A stretch of 64,000 bases of DNA, from positions 440,734 to 504,733 of the forward strand of contig NZ_FOJW01000001.1 in assembly GCF_900112045.1 (NCBI RefSeq), given 5' to 3'. Below the pieces are notes generated by a model, which worked only from the letters and a program-made list of their open reading frames with translations, was not told where the DNA came from and made no database searches. The DNA is from Lentibacillus halodurans (GTDB taxonomy: Bacteria > Bacillota > Bacilli > Bacillales > Amphibacillaceae). Below are positions 8,396-17,712 of this stretch, piece after piece. Position 1 is the stretch's first letter. Every line of letters begins with the position of its first letter. Both the position numbers and the translations under genes were made by a program.

Positions 8396-9514
8396 CTACA
8401 ATGAATCCAGATATTCATCCAGCTCTTCATGTGTTTGTGGTACTTCTACTTCACCGTCAATGATTTTCTGTTTCCACTCATCAACAGCTTGTGCGATGTC
8501 ATCGGTGTAAGCCTCTTCGTGCGTATCCGCCAGTCCAACACCTTCATCTTCAACGCCGAATTCAAGCACTTCACCGCCTGGGAATTCGCCATCCATCGCC
8601 ATGTTGCTTACCTGCTGCACAGAGTTGTCAACACGTTTGACCATGGACGTCAATGTCACATTATGATCGCCGATTTGTCCTTCTTCATACTGGTCACGGT
8701 CAACACCGATGACCCAAACTTCACGGTCCGGATCATTATTTTTGATATCTTTTGCCTGTGCAAATACGCCGTTGCCCGTTGCACCTGATGCGTGATAAAT
8801 GACATCGAAATCGTTGTTAAACATGTTGCTTGCAATCAATTTGCCATCATCAGGAGCATCGAAAGCACCTGCGTACTGTACATCCACTTCAATATCAGGA
8901 TTTACTGTATGAACCCCCGCTACAAATCCCGATTCAAATTTATTAATCAAATCGGAGTTCGTACCACCGACAAATCCGACTTTGTCTGTATTTGTTTTAT
9001 TGGCCGCTGCAACACCTGCCAGGAATGAACCTTCATGGTCGGCAAATGTAATGCTTGCGATGTTATCGCCTTCCACGACAGAGTCCACGATGGCAAAATT
9101 TGTGTCCGAATATTGTCCGGCAACTTCACTAATGGCATCTTCCAATTTATATCCGATTCCGAACACAAGATTGTAATCTTCACGTACAAGACGATTTAAG
9201 TTTGGGGCATAGTCTGAATCATTGTTTGATTGCGCATAATCATACCCTTCACCTTCTTCAAGACCATGCTCTTCTCCCCACGCTTTCAATCCTTCCCATG
9301 CAGATTGGTTAAATGATTTGTCATCAACACCGCCGACATCTGTTACCATTGCTGATGTAAACTCAGGTGTCTCTTCGTCTGATTCATTGCTTTCATTATC
9401 TGAGCCATTGTCAGACCCCGCATCTTCTTCAGAATCACTGCCGCCACAAGCTGCCAGCAACATTCCAATACTTAACAGTAAAGCAAATAACATAAGTAAC
9501 TTGCGATTTTTCAC
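8396..9514 (-). CDS. nupN: BMP-family nucleoside-binding lipoprotein (NupN-like)
   Basis: A 372-residue lipoprotein. The signal peptide ends in a lipobox LAAC with Cys23, followed by an acidic Ser/Asp/Glu/Asn-rich linker of about 25 residues and then the BMP/Med domain (TDVGGVDDKSFNQSAWEG). The domain carries typical BMP ligand-binding stretches (GFVGGTNSDLI, YHASGATGNGVF). It captures nucleosides outside the membrane for NupOPQ. The start codon is GTG, preceded by GAGGGGGT at 8 bases. The strongly acidic linker would suit a salt-tolerant organism; that is inference. The gene lies directly after the GntR gene ymfC, its likely regulator. Confidence 0.88.
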   Translation of the reverse strand: MKNRKLLMLFALLLSIGMLLAACGGSDSEEDAGSDNGSDNESNESDEETPEFTSAMVTDVGGVDDKSFNQSAWEGLKAWGEEHGLEEGEGYDYAQSNNDSDYAPNLNRLVREDYNLVFGIGYKLEDAISEVAGQYSDTNFAIVDSVVEGDNIASITFADHEGSFLAGVAAANKTNTDKVGFVGGTNSDLINKFESGFVAGVHTVNPDIEVDVQYAGAFDAPDDGKLIASNMFNNDFDVIYHASGATGNGVFAQAKDIKNNDPDREVWVIGVDRDQYEEGQIGDHNVTLTSMVKRVDNSVQQVSNMAMDGEFPGGEVLEFGVEDEGVGLADTHEEAYTDDIAQAVDEWKQKIIDGEVEVPQTHEELDEYLDSL

Positions 9515-9544
9515 GATTTAGTACCCCCTCAATTAAAATAAATA

Positions 9545-9573
9545 ATGATAAACAGGATTGACTGAATCAACAA
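9545..9573 (-). promoter_or_regulatory. Sigma-A promoter of nupN with overlapping inverted repeat
   Basis: On the minus strand TTGTTG and TATCAT are 17 bases apart, ending about 30 bases before the nupN GTG. The spacer region carries the inverted repeat TTGATTCAGTCAA, a reasonable position for a repressor operator, possibly for the adjacent GntR protein. Upstream at 9597-9608 is an orphan ribosome-site-like AGGGAGGTGATG that is followed only by a five-codon frame. Confidence 0.5.
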
Positions 9574-9677
9574 CCACTTTTTATAACGCTGCCATCACCT
9601 CCCTAAATTAATTGAAACGTTCACGTTATGACCGGCCGGAAAACCGACCCTGCCATCCTCCGGCATCATGAAACCAC

Positions 9678-10403
9678 TTACATACGCTTTCTTAAAACAT
9701 GAAAGCTGAATATATCAGAACGGAAGAAATTTGCTGAATACAGCACCGGCTCATCCTCATCCGTATAGTGCATTTGTTTCAATAATAATATTGATTGCTC
9801 AGGATCACATTTTAAAACTTCATAGATTCGGTCATGATAACTGACAGGTTCGATGTATGTAACCGCATAAGTTATTCTTTTACCGGAATACTGCTCCATT
9901 AGTTTGAATATGGAATCGGTTTTGTGTACTCGATCCAAAGGTATTAATCCGTCCGGCAGCTTATCAATGCAAAACACAACTGGCTGATCATCTGCTGTCC
10001 GGACACGCTCGATCTTTGCCAGTGTATTGATTTCTATTGGTGCAAATTTTAACCGTTCATCCTCTGTCGGTTCCAGAAACTCAGTGGATAAAAATTGTGA
10101 ACCCGGTATTTTGCCAGACTGTTCGATCATATATGTAACACTGTTCAGCTGTTCAATTCCTGATGAGAAAATGGGTTTGGGATTGACAAAAGTACCCACA
10201 CCATGCCGGCGCGTCACGATATTTTCCTCTTCCAGAATACGTAATGCCTCACGCAATGTCGCACGAGAGACCCCTATGTCCTTTGAAAGCTGAAATTCGG
10301 ATGGCAGCTTCTGATTCGTTTTATATCGACCATTTTCGATATCACGTTTGATTTGATCAATTACTTGCAAGTATAAGTGACGCGAATCTATTTTCAGCGA
10401 CAT
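9678..10403 (-). CDS. ymfC: GntR family regulator with UTRA domain (YmfC)
   Basis: A 241-residue HutC-type GntR regulator. The winged helix is at residues ~10-75 ([20 protein letters not shown] then [21 protein letters not shown]), followed by a UTRA effector-binding domain. The start ATG is preceded by GGAGGAGG. In Bacillus, ymfC lies just downstream of spoIIIE, and it does so here. Its position immediately before nupN makes it the likely regulator of the nucleoside transporter, with a nucleoside or related metabolite as effector; this is inference. The 163-base gap to nupN contains a promoter, so the transporter can be controlled separately. Confidence 0.9.
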   Translation of the reverse strand: MSLKIDSRHLYLQVIDQIKRDIENGRYKTNQKLPSEFQLSKDIGVSRATLREALRILEEENIVTRRHGVGTFVNPKPIFSSGIEQLNSVTYMIEQSGKIPGSQFLSTEFLEPTEDERLKFAPIEINTLAKIERVRTADDQPVVFCIDKLPDGLIPLDRVHKTDSIFKLMEQYSGKRITYAVTYIEPVSYHDRIYEVLKCDPEQSILLLKQMHYTDEDEPVLYSANFFRSDIFSFHVLRKRM

Positions 10404-10577
10404 GGTGCCTCCTCCTTAAGATTCATATTTTTGGTATGTAACACATATAAGAAATCTGACATCTGACGTATGACTATCAAGTTCGACATAAATATAACAT
10501 GTTCTACCAGATAAATAAATAGATATAGTGAAGTTTCTTAAAATTTTTTAAGAAGATAGTCCTAATTATTTGAAAAA

Positions 10578-10780
10578 CTTGGGTCCCCATGCCCTTGTCT
10601 TATCACACATGTAACGGGCAGCAGGATCCCTGCTACAATATTTGAGGCAAAATCAAGAAGATATGAGGAGGATCTGCTGTCCGCCAAACTAAGTTCGTGC
10701 CTTGTGATAACGCTAGCGCTAGCAAGTCCTGTCTGCTGAAACCTCGCTAAATTGCGTTTCATTTCTTCTAACATTATGAA
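10578..10780. repeat. Imperfect palindromic element downstream of spoIIIE
   Basis: Nested inverted repeats are visible: TTATCACA at 10600-10607 pairs with TGTGATAA at 10703-10710, and CAGCAGGATC at 10618-10627 pairs, with one bulge, with GATCTGCTG at 10671-10679. A small hairpin (AGCAGG/CCTGCT) sits in the left arm, and GCTAGCGCTAGC at 10712-10723 is palindromic. The left edge carries GGTCCCCATG. The pattern resembles a small non-autonomous repeat more than a coding region. No second copy is in the window, so repeat status is inferred. Confidence 0.4.
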
Positions 10781-10810
10781 AAAGGACACACCTTTAAACA
10801 AGGTATGTCC
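10779..10810 (-). terminator. Terminator after spoIIIE
   Basis: Eleven-bp stem with one G-T pair (arms 10784-10794 and 10800-10810, loop of five), followed on the minus strand by TTTTT. It starts 16 bases beyond the spoIIIE stop. Confidence 0.92.
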
Positions 10811-10825
10811 GTTTCCATAACATGA

Positions 10826-13108
10826 TTATGAAGTTTTTTCCTCATTTGGCTGCGATACAAGTACAGTTCGCGGTTTACTGCCTTCATACGGACCGACAAT
10901 CCCATGATCTTCCATGGCATCGATTAAACGTGCCGCCCTTGTATATCCAATCCGGAAGCGCCGCTGCAGCATGGAAACACTGGCACTTTGCATTTCGGTT
11001 ATCAGCTGTACTGCTTCATCGTATAATTCATCATCAACTTCTGACGCCACTTCACTTGTTTCTTCCGGGATCATCTCTTCCTGATATGAAGCCTTTTGCT
11101 GGTCAATACAATGATCGACAATTCGCTCCACCTCTTCATCGGACAGAAATGCCCCCTGCACCCTCGTTGGTTTGGAGGAACCAACCGGCATGAACAGCAT
11201 ATCGCCGCGGCCTAATAGTTTTTCAGCACCACCTGCATCCAGAATGGTCCGCGAATCGGTTGCCGAGGAGACACTGAAAGCTATCCTAGATGGGATATTG
11301 GCTTTAATGACACCTGTAATAACATCCACCGATGGACGCTGTGTCGCAAGAATCAAATGGATACCGGCTGCCCTTGCCATTTGGGCAAGTCTCGTAATGG
11401 CATCCTCAACATCATTGGAGGCTACCATCATCAAATCTGCCAGCTCGTCCACTAAAACAACAATATATGGCAAATTTGGCTGTTTTTCTTCCTCTGATGA
11501 CGTCTGATTAAACCTCTGAATGTATTCATTATACCCTTCGATATTACGTGTACCTGTTTCTGAAAATAGTTCATATCTTCTTTCCATTTCGGCTACCACT
11601 TTTTTCAATGCCTTTGATGCTTTTTTGGGATCGGTTACGACCGGCGTCAACAAATGCGGGATGCCATTATACACATTTAACTCTACCTTTTTGGGATCGA
11701 TCATCATCATTTTCACTTCATGTGGTTTAGCACGCATTAAAATCGTCGTAATAATCCCATTTACACAAACACTTTTCCCGCTTCCGGTTGCACCGGCAAT
11801 CAGCATATGCGGCATTTTACTCAGTTCGGAAACAACGGCATCCCCGGAGATATCACGGCCAAGTGCAAATAATAGTTTGGAAGATTGTTTCGATACCGTC
11901 GTATCCAATACTTCCCGCAATGAAACCATCGCTATTTCCTGGTTGGGAACTTCAATACCGACAGCTGATTTGCCCGGGATGGGTGCTTCAATGCGAATGT
12001 CTTTTGCCGCCAGGGCAAGAGCCAAATCATCATGCAGATTGACGATCTTGCTTACCTTGACCCCTGCCTCCGGATATACTTCATATTTGGTAACGGCAGG
12101 CCCGACATGCACCTTCGTGACTCTTGCCTTTACACCAAAACTGTTAAACGTCCGCTCCAGTTTCCGCACGGTTGCTTGTATTTGTGATTTTTCCTGTTGC
12201 TGTGAACTTTGCGTCGGTTCAGCCAGCAGGTTTGGTGATGGCAATACATATTCATGGTTTTCCGCTTCGGTCATTGGGAGCGGCGTTTCCTGATCCGTTT
12301 TTATTTCCGTTTTGTCCGTATGGTCCGTTTCGGATGGGACGCTGGTGTCATGTTCCGATTCATGTGCGTCAAATGAATAAGCCACATCTGTGAAATCCTG
12401 AATAACAGGCTCGTCCTGTTCAGGTTCTTGATTAGGCGGCGGCTGATTAGCAATATCATCATGGTCCGGCTGTCCCTGCTTCACACGTGCTGTCATGATT
12501 CGTTCTTTTATCGATTTCGCCATCTCTGTCACACGTTTAGTCCATTTGGAAAGGAACTCAGCCAACGAAAACTCGGTCATAAAAATAATACCTATTAAAA
12601 TAGAAAAAACAGCGGCAATCTTGGCACCGGCGGAAGAAAATAAAAAATAGCAGAACGTAAACAAGATGGCTCCAAGCATTCCGCCACCCGTCTGCAACGC
12701 CTCACCGCTGCCATCTACAAACGCAAAAAATTGATCCCATGTCGCTCTAAGAATGGATGTCTCTTCAGATGAAACAAGCAATCTTTCATATGTCTGTATG
12801 TGGGTAAGCAGTAATATGCCGGCAAATATAATATAAAAACCTATCAATTTCTTGTTGGAAAAGTAAGGATAACGCCGTTTAATCATTAGAACGACTCCCG
12901 TCACAAGCAGAAACAGTGAAGCGATAAAATACCAGATTCCGAGAAAAAATCGAAAGATGTGTTCAAGACCGCCTGGAATTGCGCCATCACTGATTGCACT
13001 GGCACCACTTCCAAAAATAGCCAGAAAAATAAACAAAAGTCCAAGCAGCTCAAATTTCACCTGTTTATTTAATTGATTTTTCTTTTTTCTTCTTTTTTTC
13101 TTAGCCAA
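10826..13108 (-). CDS. spoIIIE: DNA translocase SpoIIIE/FtsK
   Basis: A 760-residue protein from a TTG start at 13106-13108, chosen because AGGTGAT lies 4-6 bases upstream and the product then begins (M)AKKKRRKKK like known SpoIIIE; an ATG 8 codons further upstream (13132) is possible. Four to five membrane segments lie in residues ~17-180. An acidic, Pro/Glu/Asp-rich linker follows (~205-310), then the alpha/beta ATPase with Walker A GATGSGKS at 439-446 and Walker [13 protein letters not shown], then the C-terminal gamma winged helix that reads SRS sequences. It pumps the chromosome into the forespore through the septum and can clear trapped DNA in vegetative division. The linker is acidic compared with Bacillus subtilis. 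Confidence 0.95.
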   Translation of the reverse strand: MAKKKRRKKKNQLNKQVKFELLGLLFIFLAIFGSGASAISDGAIPGGLEHIFRFFLGIWYFIASLFLLVTGVVLMIKRRYPYFSNKKLIGFYIIFAGILLLTHIQTYERLLVSSEETSILRATWDQFFAFVDGSGEALQTGGGMLGAILFTFCYFLFSSAGAKIAAVFSILIGIIFMTEFSLAEFLSKWTKRVTEMAKSIKERIMTARVKQGQPDHDDIANQPPPNQEPEQDEPVIQDFTDVAYSFDAHESEHDTSVPSETDHTDKTEIKTDQETPLPMTEAENHEYVLPSPNLLAEPTQSSQQQEKSQIQATVRKLERTFNSFGVKARVTKVHVGPAVTKYEVYPEAGVKVSKIVNLHDDLALALAAKDIRIEAPIPGKSAVGIEVPNQEIAMVSLREVLDTTVSKQSSKLLFALGRDISGDAVVSELSKMPHMLIAGATGSGKSVCVNGIITTILMRAKPHEVKMMMIDPKKVELNVYNGIPHLLTPVVTDPKKASKALKKVVAEMERRYELFSETGTRNIEGYNEYIQRFNQTSSEEEKQPNLPYIVVLVDELADLMMVASNDVEDAITRLAQMARAAGIHLILATQRPSVDVITGVIKANIPSRIAFSVSSATDSRTILDAGGAEKLLGRGDMLFMPVGSSKPTRVQGAFLSDEEVERIVDHCIDQQKASYQEEMIPEETSEVASEVDDELYDEAVQLITEMQSASVSMLQRRFRIGYTRAARLIDAMEDHGIVGPYEGSKPRTVLVSQPNEEKTS

Positions 13109-13207
13109 ATTGATCACCTCACTTACTTTAGGCATGACTACTATTAAAATCGGTGAAATTATCATTTCAATGTTAGCCAGTAATTTATAATTTCTTCATT
13201 TATCAGT

Positions 13208-13235
13208 AAAACCCTGCCGATTTGCAGACAAGGGG
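13208..13235 (-). terminator. Short hairpin upstream of spoIIIE, second member of a shared pair
   Basis: The stretch AAAACCCTGCCGA, TTTGCAGACAAGGGG can form a weak stem followed on the minus strand by TTTTA. The same words occur in the stronger hairpin at 36228-36262 upstream of polC. It lies within the spoIIIE upstream region, after the ylzJ terminator, so it may be a degenerate mobile terminator-like repeat. Function is uncertain. Confidence 0.35.
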
Positions 13236-13280
13236 ATACTAGCAACATCAAAGATCATCCATTATGGATAACGCTGTAAG

Positions 13281-13328
13281 AAAAACTGGGCTTTCACGAT
13301 AAAATATTTCTAGTGAAAGCCTGGTTTT
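13281..13328 (-). terminator. Terminator after tepA-ylzJ
   Basis: A nine-bp core stem (GGCTTTCAC at 13289-13297, GTGAAAGCC at 13313-13321) is extended by outer AAAC/GTTT pairs and followed on the minus strand by GTTTTTCTT. It separates ylzJ from spoIIIE, which therefore needs its own promoter within 13110-13280. No strong promoter is evident there. Confidence 0.85.
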
Positions 13329-13378
13329 CCTGAACATTAGTTCCATTATAGCACAGTTTCCAATATTTAGCGCTGATT

Positions 13379-13585
13379 TTACCGTAAAATGGTACCAGGG
13401 GTGTAGTCAACATTCATGAAATCATGTGGATCGGTAGAAAGTAGTTGCAGCACTTGAAATTGTCCATCCTCCATCTCTTCAACATACATCTGCTTTCCAT
13501 TATAAGAAACACAATGCCGTTTTTGAAAGTCCTGATCTGCAGATGGAAAAATATCTGTTTCCGATAAAGGTGTATACAATATCAT
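13379..13585 (-). CDS. ylzJ: YlzJ-like small protein
   Basis: A 68-residue protein ([20 protein letters not shown] at the start) of the YlzJ-like family, found between tepA and spoIIIE in Bacillus. No signal peptide, membrane segment or metal-binding motif is seen. Its start overlaps the tepA stop by 4 bases, so the two are translationally coupled. The function is unknown; strict linkage with tepA suggests a related role. Confidence 0.85.
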   Translation of the reverse strand: MILYTPLSETDIFPSADQDFQKRHCVSYNGKQMYVEEMEDGQFQVLQLLSTDPHDFMNVDYTPGTILR

Positions 13586-14322
13586 TGAATCACCTGATCT
13601 TCCGGTCCCTGATTATCCTTGATCATTTCATTTATTTTGACCATTGCCTGACCAACCCCGCCAATTCCATCAATCAAGCCATAATCAACAGCATCGTTTC
13701 CTACAATGTTCGTTCCGATATCCCTGGTCAGATTGCCTTTTGCAAACATGAGCTCCTTAAATTTTTCTTCCTCAATATTTGAATGACGGACGACAAAATC
13801 AATCACCCGGTCCTGCATTTTATCCATATACTCAAACGTTTGCGGAACACCAATGACGAGACCGTTCAGCCGAATCGGGTGGATTGTCATCGTCGCAGTA
13901 GGAGCTACAAAAGAGTGGTCGGCTGAAACAGCTATTGGAACACCAATGGAATGCCCCCCGCCCAATACAATTGAAACAGTCGGTTTGGAAATGGAAGCAA
14001 TCATCTCGGACAAGGCCAGACCTGCTTCCACATCACCGCCTACTGTATTTAATAAGACAATCAGTCCCTCTATTTTAGGGTTTTGTTCGACCGCGATAAG
14101 CTGTGGCAATAAATGCTCATATTTGGTTGTTTTATTTTGTGCAGGCAATTGTACATGCCCTTCAACTTGTCCAATAATAGACAGCACATGAATATTGGAA
14201 TCAGGTGCTTGTGGAACATTGCTCTGGCCAAGCTGCTGAATTTTTTGAACCAGAGAGGAATTATTGGTTTGGTCGCCCTGCCCCTGATTCTGATCGTCTT
14301 TCTTTGATGGTTCCTTTTCCAT
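13582..14322 (-). CDS. tepA: ClpP-like translocation-enhancing serine peptidase TepA
   Basis: A 246-residue ClpP-fold protease. Ser125 lies in GGGHSIGVP and His148 in [11 protein letters not shown], matching the serine and histidine of the ClpP triad. The N-terminal ~40 residues are Gln/Asn-rich and probably disordered. No signal peptide is seen; the family acts in the cytoplasm. TepA was described in Bacillus subtilis as improving protein secretion and as a spore-related factor. The usual upstream neighbour rnjB is absent: only 119 bases separate tepA from dapA, so tepA has its own promoter or depends on read-through past the dapA terminator. Confidence 0.9.
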   Translation of the reverse strand: MEKEPSKKDDQNQGQGDQTNNSSLVQKIQQLGQSNVPQAPDSNIHVLSIIGQVEGHVQLPAQNKTTKYEHLLPQLIAVEQNPKIEGLIVLLNTVGGDVEAGLALSEMIASISKPTVSIVLGGGHSIGVPIAVSADHSFVAPTATMTIHPIRLNGLVIGVPQTFEYMDKMQDRVIDFVVRHSNIEEEKFKELMFAKGNLTRDIGTNIVGNDAVDYGLIDGIGGVGQAMVKINEMIKDNQGPEDQVIQ

Positions 14323-14408
14323 TTATGGACACTCCTTCTTTTTAAACTTCCATTTTGAACAATCTCTATGGATTAGTATGAACTGAATAAAAATGAACCA
14401 TTCAAGAT

Positions 14409-14443
14409 AAATAAAAATATCGGCATTCCCAGCCGATATTTTT
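14409..14443 (-). terminator. Terminator after dapA
   Basis: A perfect 12-bp stem (AAAAATATCGGC at 14413-14424, GCCGATATTTTT at 14432-14443) has a 7-base loop and its own U-rich 3' arm. It overlaps the dapA stop codon. Confidence 0.93.
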
Positions 14444-15308
14444 AACTTTCAATTAATCTTCTTAAATTTTCGCGCTCAAAATCAGTCAGAGATACTAATG
14501 GAAGCCGAACACTGCCGACGTCAATCCCTTTCATATTCAGTGCAGTTTTGATCGGTACCGGGGAAGGCTGTGCAAATAATCTATTCATGATCGGAAGCAA
14601 TTTGCGGTGTATAGATGCTGCATCCGTCACATCACCCGATTGAAACTTAGTAACCATTTCCTTTAGTTCAAGTCCGGCAATATGGGATACAACCGATACA
14701 GCACCATCAGCGCCGATAGAAAGCATTGGCAGCGTCATGCTGTCCTCACCACTGTATACACTAAAATCATCATCAGTACGTTCAATGATGTCAGCTATCT
14801 GATCAAGATTTCCACTTGCTTCTTTCACTGATACAATATTATTGATTTTACTCAGTTTGATCGTAGTTTCGGAGTTCAGATTCACGACAGAGCGGCCAGG
14901 GACATTGTAGAGCATGACCGGCAGTCCCGTCTCGCTGGCAATCGCCGCAAAGTGCCGGTAAAGTCCCTCCTGATTTGGTTTATTATAATAGGGCACCACA
15001 AGCATGATGCCATCCGCCCCTGACTTTTCAGCTTCATTGGTCAGCTCAATGGAAGCTTGTGTGCTATTGCTTCCTGTACCTGCTATGACCGGCACCCGAT
15101 TATTGACGGTTTTGACAGTGTGACTGATAAGCGCAATTTTTTCATCTTTTGTAAGTACAGGTGATTCACCTGTTGTGCCGCCGACAACTAAGCCTTCACT
15201 TCCATTGTCCAGCAGATATTCTATCAATTCAGTCGTTTTATCAAAATCAATTTGACCATTCGCATCAAACGGTGTTACCATCGCTGTCAAAATATTACCA
15301 AAGTCCAT
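14442..15308 (-). CDS. dapA: 4-hydroxy-tetrahydrodipicolinate synthase
   Basis: A 288-residue protein from the ATG at 15308 (MDFGNILTAMVTPF), preferred over two nearby upstream starts because AAAGG is then 8 bases away and it matches the family start. DapA condenses pyruvate with aspartate semialdehyde. The Schiff-base lysine is Lys162 (VSVKEASGNL), with Tyr134 (MLYNVPGRS) and the GGTTGESP loop at 43-50. In this organism the product feeds both diaminopimelate for the wall and dipicolinate for spores, which explains linkage with dapG, asd and spoVF. It is the last gene before a strong terminator. Confidence 0.95.
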   Translation of the reverse strand: MDFGNILTAMVTPFDANGQIDFDKTTELIEYLLDNGSEGLVVGGTTGESPVLTKDEKIALISHTVKTVNNRVPVIAGTGSNSTQASIELTNEAEKSGADGIMLVVPYYNKPNQEGLYRHFAAIASETGLPVMLYNVPGRSVVNLNSETTIKLSKINNIVSVKEASGNLDQIADIIERTDDDFSVYSGEDSMTLPMLSIGADGAVSVVSHIAGLELKEMVTKFQSGDVTDAASIHRKLLPIMNRLFAQPSPVPIKTALNMKGIDVGSVRLPLVSLTDFERENLRRLIES

Positions 15309-15382
15309 CATAAACACCTTTCTTTAAAAATTGTATGCAGGTGTTATACAAAAGCCGTCGTTACCGTCTTCTGTATAAGCAC

Positions 15383-16615
15383 TCATACAAGATCTTTATC
15401 ATTGACGCTCAGTGCAAAAACATCGTGCAGTGCATTTACAGCTGGTTTTAAATCCTTATCATGAATTAGCACCCAAATGGTTGTGTGACTGTCTGCCGAT
15501 TGCAATATTTGCACACCGGCGTTTGTCAGCGATTGTACAATTTTTGATGCGACTCCCGGGACACCGGTCATCCCTGCACCAACTGCAGAAACCTTGGCAC
15601 AGTTTTCAGTGATTTCCGGATAAAAACCGAGTGTTTTTAGGATGTGTACAGCTTTTTTAGTGTGTGTATCCGGAACCGTATAGATGACCCCTGTCGGTGA
15701 AATATTGATAAAGTCAACGGATATGCCTGCTTCAGCCATTGCTTTAAATACATCGGACTGTATTCGGTGTGTTTCATCTTTCGTCTGTACACTTATTTGT
15801 GTAATAGATGACATATGAGCAATACCGGTAATCAGGCGATCCGGAATATCCGTTCCCATCTCCTGTATTCTGGATGCTGTAATCAATGTTCCTTCGTCCT
15901 CGACATAAGTGGAGCGCACACGCATTGGTATTTCAGCCTGCATCGCTATTTCCACAGCCCTTGGGTGGATCACTTTTGCCCCTTGATAGGCAAGATTGCA
16001 TATTTCCGTATAGGTTACAATATCCAGTGGCCTTGCTGATGAAACCATATTCGGATCAGCAGTCATAATGCCATTTACATCTGTGAAAATTTCGATCCGT
16101 TCGGCATTCAGTGCTGCGCCAATTGCGGCTGCTGTTGTATCGCTGCCGCCCCTGCCAATGGTTGTTATTTCACCGGTGGATGTCTGACCTTGAAAACCGG
16201 CTACAACAACCACATCATGTTCCTTAAATTCTTCCAGGACACGATCGGGCTTTACCTCTTTAATTTTCGCCTGGTTAAAATCATCATTTGTAATGAATCC
16301 TGCCTGTGCCCCTGTTAAAGCGGTGGCACTTATATGGTTTTTTTGCAGCTCATTGGATAATACAACAGATGCGATTGTTTCACCACACGACATTAGTATA
16401 TCCAATTCACGATCGGAATTATAATTTTTCGGGAACTGAACAAGATCAAGCAATGAGTCGGTTGCATAGGGTGCAGGTTTCCGGCCTAATGCAGATACAA
16501 CGACTGCGATTTTGTAATTGTTCATGAGCGCGTTTTTAATATGCTGAATAACATGAGTGCGATTTTCTGCTGTCTGTACGGATGTGCCGCCGAATTTTTG
16601 AACCAATATCTGCAT
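15383..16615 (-). CDS. dapG: Aspartokinase I (diaminopimelate-sensitive type)
   Basis: A 410-residue aspartate kinase. The N-terminal kinase domain begins with the KFGGTSVQ motif and includes TTIGRGGSDTTA; two ACT domains lie in the C-terminal ~150 residues (ISVQTKDETH, KVSAVGAGMTGVPGV). It phosphorylates aspartate at the start of lysine, threonine, methionine and dipicolinate synthesis. DapG of Bacillus is inhibited by diaminopimelate; linkage with asd, dapA and spoVF supports that isozyme. The start is preceded by GAGGTGGA. No lysine riboswitch-like leader is seen, as expected for dapG rather than lysC. Confidence 0.93.
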   Translation of the reverse strand: MQILVQKFGGTSVQTAENRTHVIQHIKNALMNNYKIAVVVSALGRKPAPYATDSLLDLVQFPKNYNSDRELDILMSCGETIASVVLSNELQKNHISATALTGAQAGFITNDDFNQAKIKEVKPDRVLEEFKEHDVVVVAGFQGQTSTGEITTIGRGGSDTTAAAIGAALNAERIEIFTDVNGIMTADPNMVSSARPLDIVTYTEICNLAYQGAKVIHPRAVEIAMQAEIPMRVRSTYVEDEGTLITASRIQEMGTDIPDRLITGIAHMSSITQISVQTKDETHRIQSDVFKAMAEAGISVDFINISPTGVIYTVPDTHTKKAVHILKTLGFYPEITENCAKVSAVGAGMTGVPGVASKIVQSLTNAGVQILQSADSHTTIWVLIHDKDLKPAVNALHDVFALSVNDKDLV

Positions 16616-16630
16616 TCTTCCACCTCTATT

Positions 16631-17677
16631 TTAAAGCCATTTATTCATCACTAAGTGTTCTGCAATCTGAATCGTATTCCATGCAGCGCCCTTGATCAGA
16701 TTATCAGACACAATCCATAAATGGAAGCCTTTCGTATTGTCCAGGTCTTTGCGGACACGACCGACAAAAACTTCCTCTTTGTTGGATGCATTGAGTGGTG
16801 TCGGGTAAGTTTGTGTATTCGGGTCATCCTGAAGAATCACACCATCAGCGCCCCTAAGTGCACTCCATATATCCTCCACTGTTAAACCGCCTTTTTCAAC
16901 ATCAATATAAACACTCTCTGCGTGTGATGTGAAAAACGGCAGTCTGACACAGGTTGCTGCTATGGCCAAATCCTGTGCATGGAGAATTTTTTTCGATTCA
17001 TTGATCATTTTCATTTCTTCAAATGTATAGCCGTTATCTTGAAAGACATCAATTTGCGGCAGTGCGTTAAAGGCGATCGGGTAATGTTTTTCATCCCCTT
17101 TGACAGGCAGCAGCTCTGCTGTCATCTCCTCGTTATTTAAATATTGCCTGGTTTGTTGTTCCAGCTCTTGATTTGCCTGGTTTCCTGCCCCTGATACAGC
17201 CTGATAAGTTGATACGATAACACGGCTAAGTCCAAACGCTTTTTGTATCGGTTTTAAGGCGGCAACCATCTGAATGGTGGAACAATTCGGGTTTGCAATG
17301 ATACCGTTATGTGATTGAAGATCATCCTCATTCACTTCAGGCACAACTAACGGAACGTCCTCATCCATTCTGAAGGCACTTGTATTATCAACGACTACTG
17401 CCCCCCGTTTCACTGCTTCCGGCGCCAATTTTTTGGAAACAGATCCGCCGGCTGAGAACAAGGCGATATCTATGTTACTGAAACTTTCCGGTTTAGCTTC
17501 TTCCACAGTTAATTCTTGTTGATTAAAAACAACTCTTTTCCCTGCTGATCGTTTAGATGACAATAATTTGATTTCATTAATTGGAAAATTCTTGTGTTCG
17601 AGTATTTCGATGATTTTTTCTCCGACTGCTCCAGTAGCACCGACTACTGCAACGTTAACAAGATTATTTTCTGCCAT
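16631..17677 (-). CDS. asd: Aspartate-semialdehyde dehydrogenase
   Basis: A 348-residue enzyme from the ATG at 17677, chosen over one 13 codons upstream because GAGGTG sits 9 bases before it and the product begins MAENNLVNVAVVGATGAVG. It has the NADP-binding GATGAVGE motif at residues 13-20 and the active-site cysteine Cys132 in ANPNCSTIQM. It reduces aspartyl phosphate to the semialdehyde, the branch point to DapA. It lies between spoVFB and dapG and runs in the same transcript. Confidence 0.95.
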   Translation of the reverse strand: MAENNLVNVAVVGATGAVGEKIIEILEHKNFPINEIKLLSSKRSAGKRVVFNQQELTVEEAKPESFSNIDIALFSAGGSVSKKLAPEAVKRGAVVVDNTSAFRMDEDVPLVVPEVNEDDLQSHNGIIANPNCSTIQMVAALKPIQKAFGLSRVIVSTYQAVSGAGNQANQELEQQTRQYLNNEEMTAELLPVKGDEKHYPIAFNALPQIDVFQDNGYTFEEMKMINESKKILHAQDLAIAATCVRLPFFTSHAESVYIDVEKGGLTVEDIWSALRGADGVILQDDPNTQTYPTPLNASNKEEVFVGRVRKDLDNTKGFHLWIVSDNLIKGAAWNTIQIAEHLVMNKWL

Positions 17678-17712
17678 GCTGTAAGACACCTCGCTAAAAA
17701 GATTGTTTTTGT

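Larger units (their letters stand above)
10404..10825 (-). other. Spacer between spoIIIE and ymfC
   Basis: This 422-base stretch holds, in transcription order, the spoIIIE terminator (10779-10810), a palindromic element (10575-10780) and an AT-rich promoter region (10411-10560). The last includes a possible extended -10 on the minus strand (TGT then TATATT, 10491-10499) for ymfC, with no convincing -35. A 79-codon open frame crosses the palindromic element but begins inside the terminator and has no ribosome site, so I do not call it a gene. Confidence 0.6.

Noticed and set aside
10562-10801. 79-codon open frame on the minus strand between spoIIIE and ymfC
   Set aside because: It begins inside the spoIIIE terminator, has no ribosome site, and is explained by the palindromic element.
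15318-16640. Lysine riboswitch or T-box before the dap genes
   Set aside because: The gaps around dapA, dapG and asd are too short and show no such structure.
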